Source: Photorhabdus khanii NC19
GTDB lineage: Bacteria > Pseudomonadota > Gammaproteobacteria > Enterobacterales > Enterobacteriaceae
Direction of reading: 5' to 3'
Assembly: GCF_000517265.1 (NCBI RefSeq)
Contig: NZ_AYSJ01000009.1
Span: 47,623-95,349, forward strand
DNA length: 47,727 nt
A model generated the notes under the pieces. That model was not told the origin of the DNA. It saw nothing but the letters and a program-made list of their open reading frames with translations, and did not search any database. How positions within the stretch are numbered: the stretch's first letter is position 1; every line of letters begins with the position of its first letter. Shown here in pieces: positions 33,784-42,143 of the stretch. The translations under genes were made by a program, and so were the position numbers.

Positions 33784-33859
33784 TAAAGCTGGTATTGCCA
33801 AAGACATCGCGTTCATTGTTTGCTTTGTGCGATACCAGTGCTTGTTTGAAGAGAAAAAA

Positions 33860-34064
33860 ATGGAAAACACAGATAATCATTCGCAGTTTATTATCTATCA
33901 AACCGAAGATGGGGAAACCCGATTGGACGTTCGTTTTCAGGATGAAACAGTTTGGCTGACACAAGCATTGATGGCGGAGTTGTTTCAGACCAGTAAGCAT
34001 CTCAGTTGGTTATCGGGTACAGAGCCATATTGCAACACGTTTTCGCCAATGGGCAACCCTATAA
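33860..34064 (+). pseudogene. Remnant of a RhuM-family gene
   Basis: From ATG 33860 the frame gives the N-terminus typical of the RhuM family (FIIYQTEDGETRLDVRF, then ETVWLTQALMAELFQTSK). It breaks off near 33998. In another frame, 34005-34064 gives VGYRVQSHIATRFRQWATL and then TAA, a segment that belongs about 60-80 residues further into RhuM proteins. The gene therefore has an internal deletion with frameshift and has lost its C-terminal two thirds. The 113-codon ORF running through this region to 34168 is not a real protein. RhuM proteins are accessory proteins often carried on islands; their function is poorly known. Confidence 0.75.
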
Positions 34065-34112
34065 CTCGTCATTTGCGGAAGTTTGGATTGAGTGAATATT
34101 CATTTTTTATTT

Positions 34113-34778
34113 TTATTCTGGGTGAATATTGTCTGTTATGCGATAAGCACAGCGCCGTGAATCGGTGAGCATATACTCCACCCGTTCTACCTGAGCTTGA
34201 AGTATATCTTGAAATACGTTTAATTCAGCGCGGCAAAAACCTTGGCAGACAGTAGCGGCAGCGCAAATTGGGCAATGGTTTTCTATCAGCAAAATGGCGC
34301 CATCTTCTGTATGTGACCATTGAGCCATGTAACCTTCACGGCATCTTATGGCAACCAGACGTTCGACGCGTTCTTGCAGATTGGTTGTTCCATTCATTGC
34401 CTGCTTGTAATTGATACGGGTTTCCTGTTCGCGGGTATCAATCAACAAATCTATCGCTTTCTCACCTAATTGCTTACGAATAGTGTTTAGTAATTGTGCT
34501 GTCAGTTCAGCATGAGCATCCGGGAAATGAGCATGACCTGCGGCTGTCAGATGCCAAAGTTGTATTGGACGACCAACGCCTCGTGCTTCCGCGACAGCTT
34601 CTACCAATCCTTCTTTAGCTAACTTCACAAACTGTTGCCGGGCGGCTTCTCCTGTTGTTCCCAGTATTTTTCCGGCGTCAGAAGCTTGCTGAGGGCCACG
34701 GGTTTTCAATAGCATCAGTAACTTCTCACCCACGGATTGTGTGGCAGTTGTGCTATTTTTAACGCTTTTCCTTGACAT
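34113..34778 (-). CDS. SufR-like winged-helix regulator with cysteine cluster
   Basis: The 221-residue protein has an N-terminal winged-helix domain: EKLLMLLKTRGPQQASDAGK, TTGEAARQQFVKLAKEGLVE and the wing GVGRPIQLWHLTAAGHAHFP. Its C-terminal part contains Cys169-x2-Cys172-x5-Cys178-x3-Cys182 and Cys210 in VEYMLTDSRRCAYRI. That layout, including the final RRC-x-YRI, resembles SufR-type repressors that sense an iron-sulfur cluster. It diverges from an MFS transporter 88 bp away, so it probably controls that gene in response to iron, redox state or oxygen. A direct repeat GCTAATTC (34809-34816 and 34853-34860) between the two genes may be part of the operator. Ligand and targets are inferred. 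Confidence 0.72.
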   Translation of the reverse strand: MSRKSVKNSTTATQSVGEKLLMLLKTRGPQQASDAGKILGTTGEAARQQFVKLAKEGLVEAVAEARGVGRPIQLWHLTAAGHAHFPDAHAELTAQLLNTIRKQLGEKAIDLLIDTREQETRINYKQAMNGTTNLQERVERLVAIRCREGYMAQWSHTEDGAILLIENHCPICAAATVCQGFCRAELNVFQDILQAQVERVEYMLTDSRRCAYRITDNIHPE

Positions 34779-34866
34779 ATTCCTTCACCTCGCCTTAATT
34801 TATTCCAAGCTAATTCTTGTTTAATTTAACGTAAGACTCATATTAACTCAATGCTAATTCAGGATA

Positions 34867-36288
34867 ATGACTGTGATAACAACCGATGAAAGCCACTGGA
34901 GCGATTTGTTCTCCGGTAAAAATGCGGCCAGTGCTCTGGCTTTATCGCTGGGAGTTGCGTTACATGCGATTAATATCTTAATTGCTACCACTATCTTACC
35001 TTCGGTTGTGCAGGACATTGGCGGCTTGAACCTTTATGCCTGGAATACAACGCTGTTTGTGGTCGCTTCTATTATTGGTTCGGTACTGTCTGCACGTCTG
35101 CTTAGCTCACAGGGGGCACGTAATGCTTATCTGGTTGCAGCAATATTCTTCTTCTTTGGCAGTTTGTTATGCGCGTCTGCTCCAACGATGGAAATGATGC
35201 TTATCGGACGGACAGTTCAGGGTTTCGGTGGTGGGTTACTGTTTGCACTTTCCTATGCCATGATCAACTTGGTATTTGAACAGGCGCTTTGGCCACGGGC
35301 AATGGCACTGATATCCGGTATGTGGGGGATTGCGACGTTGGTTGGCCCTGCTGTGGGGGGGATTTTTGCTGAGATAAATGCATGGCGTTATGCCTTTGGT
35401 ATCATGCTGCCAATAATGCTGTTGTATGCAGTTTTCACTTACTTAATTTTGCCAAAAGGTAAACCTCAGGATAAGAATAAAGCAGCGTTGCCATTGGTGC
35501 AGTTAGTTTTATTAGCGGGAGCAGTATTGATAGTTTCTGCTGGCAGTGTATCTGACAACGTGGAGCTGAATTTTGCAGGGATTATGCTGGCATTAGTATT
35601 AATAATATTACTAGTTTGCTATGAACGTCGGGCAGTGATACGTTTGTTGCCTCATGGTGCATTACATTTGGGCTCACCTCATGCTGTGTTGTTTGCTACT
35701 ATTTCATTATTGGTGATTGGCATGACTAGTGAAGTGTTTATCCCGTATTTCCTGCAAATGTTGCATGGTCAGTCACCGCTGGTTTCCGGTTATATGGCTG
35801 CGGCAATGGCAGCAGGCTGGACAGTTGCGGAGATAATCAGTGCGGGTTGGCGTGGGGCGGGTATGCGCCGGGCAATTGTCAGTGGGCCGATATTGGCACT
35901 GATAGGTATGCTGATTCTGTCATCGATATTATCACAGCCCTCGGCTGGACATTGGCAAGTGATGATTCCCATTGTGATTGCATTGACTTTGGTGGGATTT
36001 GGTATTGGTTTTGGCTGGCCACATTTGCTAACTCGTATCTTACAGGTATCGTCGGATGCCGATAAAGATATCGTAGGTGCCTCAATTACAACGGTACAGT
36101 TATTTGCCACTGCTTTTGGATCAGCATTGGCGGGTATGGTAGTGAACCTTTCCGGATTGAATGAACCCGGAGGTGTGGCAGGTGCCGCTTCAGCCGCACA
36201 CTGGTTGTTCCTGCTATTTGCTATCGCACCGTTATTGGCACTGTTTACTGCGTGGAGATCGGCGAAGATTAGGGCGGTGGTGTCGTAA
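34867..36288 (+). CDS. MFS transporter, 14-helix DHA2-like
   Basis: This 473-residue inner-membrane protein has about 14 hydrophobic segments. The N-terminus (ALSLGVALHAINILIATTIL) leads to the sequence DIGGLNLYAWNTTLFVVASI, and GRTVQGFGGGLLFALSYAMI is close to DHA2 motif B/C. It is probably a proton-driven exporter of a toxic or signalling compound. It diverges from the SufR-like regulator at 34113-34778, a common pump and local-regulator pairing. The ATG at 34867 is preceded by CAGGAT. The frame is intact. The substrate cannot be told. Confidence 0.78.
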   Translation: MTVITTDESHWSDLFSGKNAASALALSLGVALHAINILIATTILPSVVQDIGGLNLYAWNTTLFVVASIIGSVLSARLLSSQGARNAYLVAAIFFFFGSLLCASAPTMEMMLIGRTVQGFGGGLLFALSYAMINLVFEQALWPRAMALISGMWGIATLVGPAVGGIFAEINAWRYAFGIMLPIMLLYAVFTYLILPKGKPQDKNKAALPLVQLVLLAGAVLIVSAGSVSDNVELNFAGIMLALVLIILLVCYERRAVIRLLPHGALHLGSPHAVLFATISLLVIGMTSEVFIPYFLQMLHGQSPLVSGYMAAAMAAGWTVAEIISAGWRGAGMRRAIVSGPILALIGMLILSSILSQPSAGHWQVMIPIVIALTLVGFGIGFGWPHLLTRILQVSSDADKDIVGASITTVQLFATAFGSALAGMVVNLSGLNEPGGVAGAASAAHWLFLLFAIAPLLALFTAWRSAKIRAVVS

Positions 36289-36508
36289 TCCTATTTATAG
36301 TGGTAACAGTAAAGTACCTGACGATTTAATAGCAGGTGAAATATCCAGAGGGTAGAGCATGATATAGGCGCTTGTTGATGACTCGTCGATATTTTCTTGT
36401 TTTTTCGACCCATGATTTTTATATGTCAACATCATCGACATATCGCTAACGGCATACAACGAGAAAAAAGTTGTATGTGATTTGCAGAAGTAACTTGCTC
36501 TTCATTTT

Positions 36509-37978
36509 TTATGATGGTCGAGCTAATACTCTCCGGTTGCCATTATTATCAGGCATACTGATGATACCAGAGGTTTCCATTTGTTCAATAATACGCGCAG
36601 CCCTATTATAGCCGATTCGAAATTGGCGTTGGACTCCAGATATTGATACCCGTTGTTTTTCTACGACGAAAATGACAGCCTGATCAAACAATGGATCAAG
36701 CTCTTCATATTCAAACGTTAGTGTTTCATAATCATTTTCAGGAATAATTTCAATATATTGAGGTTGACCATATGCTTGCCAATATTGTATTACTGCGTAC
36801 ATTTCTTGTTCATGGACTAATGCACCGTGTAAACGAAGCGGTTCAACCAAGTTAGGAGCCATGTAAAGCATATCTCCTATGGGCAGTAATTCAGCGCCAT
36901 TTTGGCCTGAGATAATACGTGAATCAGTTTTATCGAATACTGAAAAAGCAATTCTTGTAGGGATATTACTTTTAATCAGATTGGTAATGATATCAACTGA
37001 GATATATCGAGTAGCAAGTATTAGATGAATACCAGTAATGTGAGCTTGCTGAACAAGAGATATTAGTAATGTTTCTACCTCTTTACCTGCTTTAAGTATC
37101 AAATCGGAAAACTCATCAATTACAACAACAATATTGGGTAATTGCATCAACATGGTCATATTTTCCCCATCAGCAGGGCCCCAGAAAGGATTAGGGATAG
37201 GGTGTCTCAGATCTACTGCTTGCTGTACACGTCGGTTATATTCAACCAGACTACGAACGCCAAGTGCTGACAGTAGTTTATAACGCCGTTCCATCTCACT
37301 GATGCACCAATGTAGCGTATGAACAGTCCCTTCTGTATTGTGAATGATTCTTGTCAGTAAATGAGGTAGTTTTTTGTAAACAGAAAGTTCCAGCATGTTC
37401 GTATCAATCATGATAAAGCGAACGTCTACCGGTGTGGCTTTATATAGTATGCTAAGAATCATGGAGTGAATAAACGTAGACTTACCAGATCCTGTAATTC
37501 CCCCGATTAGCAAGTGCTGCATATTAGTCAAAGTTGTGATGATGGGTTTTCCAGAAATATCTTTGCCCAAAGCTATTGCTAGATGAGAATCAACTTCTCT
37601 AAACTGAGCGCAATCCAGAACTGTACGTAGGTAAACGGTATCACGACTATTTTTAAGTACATCCAGGCCGATATATGGTGTACCCGGTATGATTGGCACA
37701 ACTTGTATAGAAGATGCAGAAAGAGAGCGTGTTATATCGTGAGATAAATTAGCAATCTGGGAAACTTTAATGCCGGATGCTGGAAGCAGATCAAAATGAA
37801 TATACATTGGCCCTAGAGATATATGCTCCACATTGGCCGCAATGCCATAAGCAGCCAAGCATGATTCTATTGATTCAGCCATTTTAGCCAGTTCTAAACT
37901 GCCTGCCTGAGCTGCATTTATAGGAGGAGAGATTAATAAATCAAATGCTGGAAGACTATTTATCATAGTGTTAGACAT
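36509..37978 (-). CDS. Soluble FtsK-motor paralog without membrane domain
   Basis: The 489-residue protein corresponds to the whole C-terminal motor of FtsK: alpha domain (LPAFDLLISPP start), beta RecA-fold ATPase and gamma winged helix. The four N-terminal membrane helices and the long linker are absent. Walker A is GGITGSGKST (159-168) and Walker B is VVVIDEF (284-290). The gamma domain (about 427-489) keeps SISGVQRQFRIGYNRAARII, including Asn458, Arg462 and Glu465, which match the KOPS-reading residues of E. coli FtsK. Changes from FtsK include IDTNMLEL for IDPKMLEL, VQQAHITGIHL for AQKARAAGIHL, and ATRYISVDIIT for ATQRPSVDVIT. FtsK works in the division septum at dif with XerCD. This version must be cytoplasmic; its role is unknown. 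It stands alone, 374 bp downstream of the abiE operon. Confidence 0.85.
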   Translation of the reverse strand: MSNTMINSLPAFDLLISPPINAAQAGSLELAKMAESIESCLAAYGIAANVEHISLGPMYIHFDLLPASGIKVSQIANLSHDITRSLSASSIQVVPIIPGTPYIGLDVLKNSRDTVYLRTVLDCAQFREVDSHLAIALGKDISGKPIITTLTNMQHLLIGGITGSGKSTFIHSMILSILYKATPVDVRFIMIDTNMLELSVYKKLPHLLTRIIHNTEGTVHTLHWCISEMERRYKLLSALGVRSLVEYNRRVQQAVDLRHPIPNPFWGPADGENMTMLMQLPNIVVVIDEFSDLILKAGKEVETLLISLVQQAHITGIHLILATRYISVDIITNLIKSNIPTRIAFSVFDKTDSRIISGQNGAELLPIGDMLYMAPNLVEPLRLHGALVHEQEMYAVIQYWQAYGQPQYIEIIPENDYETLTFEYEELDPLFDQAVIFVVEKQRVSISGVQRQFRIGYNRAARIIEQMETSGIISMPDNNGNRRVLARPS

Positions 37979-38352
37979 AAATTCCTCGGCTTTGATATCT
38001 AGAAAGTTTTACTGTAATCCAGAGCGTGTTCAGAATTCTGTGTTATCTAAAAACCCCTTAGTATAGCTATTTCGTCAAGATGATCGAATCTGAATATTGG
38101 GTGATGGTTTATTGCCTTTAATTTTATGTATTTTTTCGTGATCTATTTTTTTAATTACATGTAAAACAGGGCAGTATGGGGTGCTATAAATTTGATGTGT
38201 CCAGCTTGATAGTATTGTTACCATAATATGATATTACAATTTGTTGCACTGAGTGCAAAATAGGTTCTTGGGCTTCACTCCAGTGCGGGCACGGTCTAGC
38301 GCCGTTTTCGTGGCGTGTGTTTTTCCTGCGTTAGGGGCATTTTACCCATTTT
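37979..38352 (-). promoter_or_regulatory. Intergenic region between abiEii and the FtsK-like gene
   Basis: These 374 bp have no ORF. The half nearer the FtsK-like gene is very AT-rich and probably holds its promoter. A GC-richer patch at 38275-38345 just after the abiEii stop, containing an imperfect hairpin, may be the edge of the acquired abiE segment. I recognise no known terminal repeat. Confidence 0.4.
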
Positions 38353-39273
38353 TTAAAGTTTGAATTTGGGCTGAACTTCATTCTTGGTGAGAGCAAGCCG
38401 GAGCTCTTTGAGTTGGCTTTCTAATGTAGCGACTAGGTAGCTACTGAACTTTTCTTTTGCTAAGGTGCGTTCAAATACATTGCTTGGTAAAAAGCGTTTC
38501 ATTTCGTTCATGAACGCATTACTGGCAATCACATTTGGTAAGGATTGAATGCGTTGTTCTAGCAAGTTTGCAAAGTCAGCAAGTTTGTAATCAGCAACTT
38601 TTTGTCTAATTAAGTCAACATCTGGTTTTGCGCCTTGCTGTTGTAACCAAGCTAGATCCCAGATATCGCGGTGGCGGACGTACTTCTGTGTGGCAGGTAA
38701 CGAAACCATCTTATCCGCCATCACTTCATCAAGGGTTTCTGTGTAGATTAAAGTGTCGTCATAACCATCGGGCAGAAAATCGTAATTGTTGCGCAGGGGC
38801 AGGGCATTTCTGGTATAGGCTGGGATATTAGCGATTTCAATTTTGATGCGTTGTTTGGGAACGTCCTTTCTATCTAACGTAGTTACGATGGAAATTTGCC
38901 ATTTATCAATATTTAGTTCTGCATATTTAGGTTCTTGTTTGAGCGATTCAGGTTCTTTCACTGTCACTTCCAAGCTATATCGTGCACCGATGTAATCTTC
39001 AATACATTGCTTCATTGTAGCCAGTTGCTTTGAAGAAAAGTCTTTACCACCTGCAAAATCCAAGTCTTCACTAAAACGGTTACCACCATAGCATAATCGT
39101 AGAGAGGTACCCCCTTGGAAAACAAGATTATCGAGTAGTCCGGCCTGATCAAGACAAAACAGGATGTCATAGTGGAGCAGTTCTTTTTCGATGACTGGGC
39201 GCATATGTCCAACCTGGCTATTCTGCATGGCCCGCTCAACTAGCAGCTCAAAATCCTCGGGATTAATCTTCAT
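38353..39273 (-). CDS. abiEii: AbiEii-type nucleotidyltransferase toxin
   Basis: This is the toxin of a type IV AbiE abortive-infection system. AbiEii/MenT enzymes are nucleotidyltransferases that block growth, in studied cases by modifying tRNA, and can stop phage spread. ATG 39273 overlaps the antitoxin stop region and has GAGGAA upstream; it gives 306 residues (a TTG 18 bp upstream is an alternative). The catalytic motif GGTSL (54-58) with SEDLDF (68-73) is intact, as are the lysine-containing DEVMADKMVSL and HRDIWDLAWL motifs. It is the second gene of the operon, slightly overlapping abiEi, as expected. All catalytic residues are present, so it should be functional. Confidence 0.88.
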   Translation of the reverse strand: MKINPEDFELLVERAMQNSQVGHMRPVIEKELLHYDILFCLDQAGLLDNLVFQGGTSLRLCYGGNRFSEDLDFAGGKDFSSKQLATMKQCIEDYIGARYSLEVTVKEPESLKQEPKYAELNIDKWQISIVTTLDRKDVPKQRIKIEIANIPAYTRNALPLRNNYDFLPDGYDDTLIYTETLDEVMADKMVSLPATQKYVRHRDIWDLAWLQQQGAKPDVDLIRQKVADYKLADFANLLEQRIQSLPNVIASNAFMNEMKRFLPSNVFERTLAKEKFSSYLVATLESQLKELRLALTKNEVQPKFKL

Positions 39274-39799
39274 ATACGGTTTCCTCTTCAACTAAATGTG
39301 TGTTTCTACCCACGCGTTTTAGATCTCGATAAGCGGTTTGCTTATTAACTAAGCGAAGTGGCCTACCGACGTTTTGGATATGGTTAACAATGTCTGCTAC
39401 TGATCGCTTGGTGTGGGTAAACTCAATGGTGCCGAAGGGGGTTTTGTATTCACCTTTGCGGCCAGTGGTCATGACCGTCAATCGGTCAATAGGGATCTGT
39501 GAGATAACACCATACTCGGATAGGGCAGATTCCAGGCTTACATAGTTGTATTCACCGCGCCGCATTGTTTTGGCAATCAGTTCCAAGGTATTGGAACCTT
39601 TGTGTCGTGACAAAGCAAACACGTAAACCCCTTTACTGGCTCGAGTTAGTACACATTGTTTAACGAGGCGATTCAATCCAGCCTGAAAGGCTCGCTTACT
39701 GTCTTCTGGAAACAACTTGGACAAATCTTTGTTGGTAAAGACGTAACGACCTTGTTGATCAAACTGGCTCAAGCGTTGAATAGCAGTGGTTTGGTTCAT
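39263..39799 (-). CDS. abiEi: AbiEi-type antitoxin and repressor
   Basis: The 178-residue protein has an N-terminal winged-helix (AIQRLSQFDQQGRYVFTNKD, LNRLVKQCVLTRASKGVYVF), followed by the AbiEi C-terminal domain (YVSLESALSEYGVISQIPID, TPFGTIEFTHTKRS). AbiEi antitoxins counter the AbiEii toxin without stable binding and repress their own promoter. It starts at ATG 39799 and overlaps the toxin gene by 11 bp. Upstream lie repeated AAGTAGAC sites that could be its operator. It is the first gene of the two-gene operon. Confidence 0.87.
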   Translation of the reverse strand: MNQTTAIQRLSQFDQQGRYVFTNKDLSKLFPEDSKRAFQAGLNRLVKQCVLTRASKGVYVFALSRHKGSNTLELIAKTMRRGEYNYVSLESALSEYGVISQIPIDRLTVMTTGRKGEYKTPFGTIEFTHTKRSVADIVNHIQNVGRPLRLVNKQTAYRDLKRVGRNTHLVEEETVYED

Positions 39800-39805
39800 C
39801 GTATT

Positions 39806-39907
39806 AAGTAGACTCTAATGTCACTAATAAGTGATTCTTGTGTCTATATAATAGCATCATAATAAGTAGACGTGAAATATACATTAAAGTGTTCTATATG
39901 TCTACTT
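39806..39907 (-). promoter_or_regulatory. Repeated AAGTAGAC sites upstream of abiE, likely operator
   Basis: AAGTAGAC occurs at 39806-39813 and 39864-39871, and its inverted form GTCTACTT at 39900-39907. The last two form an inverted repeat spanning 44 bp. Their position directly upstream of abiEi suits autorepression by AbiEi, which in studied systems binds inverted repeats cooperatively. Confidence 0.55.
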
Positions 39908-40078
39908 GTATGTGTGCAATCCTGTTTACCTACTGTACAGAGAGGAATTTAACTGTTGGTGAGGCGAAAGTGGAGGTGGGCTGTTCAGCGGCTGATGAAG
40001 CTGAATTTTGAGTAATGACTTATTTCTCTTGATTTTATTGGTTTTTATTTAATCTGTTTTTCGGTTAATTACACAGAA

Positions 40079-40535
40079 TTACTTACAGGGTCTGTTTTTC
40101 CTGCCCTCAACTGTGGTTTTCTTGATTGCAGCCTGTTCGTTAAGTTTACGCTCCAGTCTGTCAAGATACATGTTAGCAAGTACCGGAGAGATAATACCGC
40201 CTTGGGGCGTCCTGGCTCTGGTGGTGTTGAAGGCCCCTTTTCTATATATCCGGCCTTCAGCCATTTTCTGAGTATCTGCCTGTCTATCGGAATATTTTCA
40301 AGCAGCCAGTCATGACTGATATTGTCGAAACATCCTTTGATATCCCCTTCCAGTATCCACACTGGTGCTGTTTTTCGGCAGAGACAGTTAAATACCTGCT
40401 CCATCGTGTCAGCAGTGCTTCTTGCCGGGCGAAATCCGTAACTGTTGTGATCGGCAGTGGTTTCCGAGAAGGATCCAGCGCCAGCAGATAAAAAGCCTGC
40501 ATGGCCCGATCCTGGGGTTTAGGGAGCAACGGAAC
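40079..40535 (-). pseudogene. Fragment of group II intron reverse transcriptase, multiply frameshifted
   Basis: Three frames on the minus strand line up with one LtrA-like protein. PKPQDRAMQAFYLLALDP (about 40525-40470) is followed in the next frame by NSYGFRPARSTADTMEQVF and WILEGDIKGCFDNISHDWLL. A further shift near 40220 leads to RTPQGGIISPVLANMYLDRL. At least two frameshifts are present. The protein ends before the YADD catalytic motif, and the N-terminal and maturase parts are missing. It is therefore a dead internal fragment. I see no intron domain V or VI near it. It lies between the abiE operon and a Tn3 transposase fragment. Confidence 0.88.
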
Positions 40536-40590
40536 AGTAAACGTTGTTAAGCAGTCATTTTAAATAGCCATTTAAATATAAATCAATATG

Positions 40591-41140
40591 TTAACTATCT
40601 TCATTGAATGCTCTCAATTCCCCTCTGCTGACAGCTTCCGGAACCGTAAAGGTGTAGCGCCCCTGCATGTTAATATGCCCGCATAGCAATGGAGACAACC
40701 TCTTTACATCTTCGTCATGCACCGGATATCCTTCTCGCCTGAGTTGTTGCACTGCGGCATCCATGTAAATCGTATTCCACAGAACGATCATATTTAACAC
40801 TAAACCTAATGAACCCAACTGATCTTCCTGGCCTTCGCGATATGCCTGTCTCGGTTCACCTCGTTTTCCATGAAACACATTTCTGGCTACCGCGTGTCGT
40901 CCTTCTCCACGATTAAGCTGTTTGTAAGGTTTTCATGATCGACAGGATGTTCAGACGTTCCAGTTTGAGTGAGGCTATCAGTCGCAGAATATCATCCCAG
41001 TGCGGTACGACTTTTTTCTCAAAATTCAGGTGATGTGAGGAGATGGCCGAGTTATAGCGGTGATAACGTTGGCAACCAATCGATCATACTGATTACTGAG
41101 CTCTGTTTCAATATCGGTTAGCCCGGTAAGTTCTTTTTTT
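40591..41140 (-). pseudogene. Tn3-family transposase, C-terminal remnant
   Basis: The minus-strand frame at 40591-40878, extended in frame to about 40925 (LNRGEGRHAVARNVFHGKRG), carries the conserved C-terminus of Tn3 transposases: QAYREGQEDQLGSLGLVLNM, IVLWNTIYMDAAVQQL, and LCGHINMQGRYTFTVPEAVS. Upstream, in another frame, are YNSAISSHHLNFEKKVVPHW and DDILRLIASLKLERLNILSI (about 41070-40950). A further piece (ELTGLTDIETELSNQYDRL) lies near 41100-41140. At least two frameshifts and loss of the N-terminal about 700 residues make it inactive. No Tn3 inverted repeat was identified. Confidence 0.88.
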
Positions 41141-41264
41141 ACTATCAATTAGAGTGATAGACGAGCGTAACTGATGATTACTCAAAGCGATTCTGTGAGC
41201 GATGCACGTTCCGTTTTAACTACGGAGCACCCAGCTTGTCGGATTGGTTACCTAAACGGCAAGC

Positions 41265-42032
41265 TTATCTGCGCATTGCCATATATGTCCTTGGAGGGCA
41301 GCCTACCATATTTTTAAAAAAGGTGGCAAAAGCGCTATCGCTGGAAAAAGCCAGTTGGCTGGCGACGTCAGATTGAGCGTATCCCTCTGCTAATAGCTCA
41401 ATTGCTTTGATTAGCCGCCATTGTTGCCGCCACTGTTGATAGTTCAGCCCAGTTTCACGCTGAAAAATGCGGCTAATGGTTTTTTCTGATGCGCCGATAT
41501 AACTAGCCAGCTCGTACAGAGGCGGAACTGTGATCATATCGGCTAAATTTCTCAGGCGGCGGTCACTGGGCAGGGGCAACAGGGTTAATTCGCGTGGTGC
41601 CAGTTGTATCTCATCTAGGCATACCGCTAGAATATTAGCGGTCGCACCGTGCTGCCAGTTGGTATCGAACTCGGCGATGGCAATGCGTTCCAGCACTTCG
41701 CGTAGCAAAGGTGAAGCTGTCAGAACTTCTAAGCATTCAGGCAGACTAGGGTAATGGGAGCGATCGAGATACACCGATCGATAACCTGCCACACCGCTAA
41801 CTTGCACCCGATGCTCTAGCTGTGGTGGAATCCAAGCGATACGACCCGGCGGGAGCATGCAGATGCTCTCATTGAGCGTAATTCGCATGCAACCTCGCTG
41901 ACTAAACAGTAGTTGCCCCATCCTATGCCAGTGTGGACCAGAGTCATGCTGAGCCAATTCGGCTGCGATGCCCAATACGCTGTTGCCGAGCGAATCTGGA
42001 TCAAAGGTATCCTGAGCGTTAAGCCATGTCAT
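41265..42032 (-). CDS. AraC-family regulator, NimR-like
   Basis: The 255-residue regulator has an N-terminal cupin (SGPHWHRMGQLLFSQRGCMR, PPGRIAWIPPQLEHRVQVSG). The C-terminal AraC double helix-turn-helix is visible as LYELASYIGASEKTISRIFQ and SDVASQLAFSSDSAFATFFK, ending GCPPRTYMAMRR. It resembles E. coli NimR (YeaM), which controls a 2-nitroimidazole exporter. It diverges from a Bcr/CflA-type MFS gene (start 111 bp away), which it probably regulates. Effector unknown. The frame is intact, in contrast to the broken genes on both sides. Confidence 0.85.
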   Translation of the reverse strand: MTWLNAQDTFDPDSLGNSVLGIAAELAQHDSGPHWHRMGQLLFSQRGCMRITLNESICMLPPGRIAWIPPQLEHRVQVSGVAGYRSVYLDRSHYPSLPECLEVLTASPLLREVLERIAIAEFDTNWQHGATANILAVCLDEIQLAPRELTLLPLPSDRRLRNLADMITVPPLYELASYIGASEKTISRIFQRETGLNYQQWRQQWRLIKAIELLAEGYAQSDVASQLAFSSDSAFATFFKNMVGCPPRTYMAMRR

Positions 42033-42143
42033 ATACTGTGCTGTCCGATTATGTAAATTATTTGTCTTTTATATTGTAACAGACGATAGAGTGAAGATGA
42101 TACCTTGATATCCCTAATTTTATCTTTAGACACAGGACTTGCT

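Noticed and set aside
33827-34168. 113-codon plus-strand ORF taken as a complete gene
   Set aside because: Only its first half matches RhuM; the rest is out of frame with the family and overlaps the regulator gene on the other strand.
36453-36477. CATACAAC / GTTGTATG hairpin as terminator of the FtsK-like gene
   Set aside because: The stem is present, but no T run follows on the minus strand, so I do not list it as a terminator.
39806-39907. AAGTAGAC repeats as a CRISPR array
   Set aside because: The repeats are 8 bp, irregularly spaced and partly inverted; they fit an operator.
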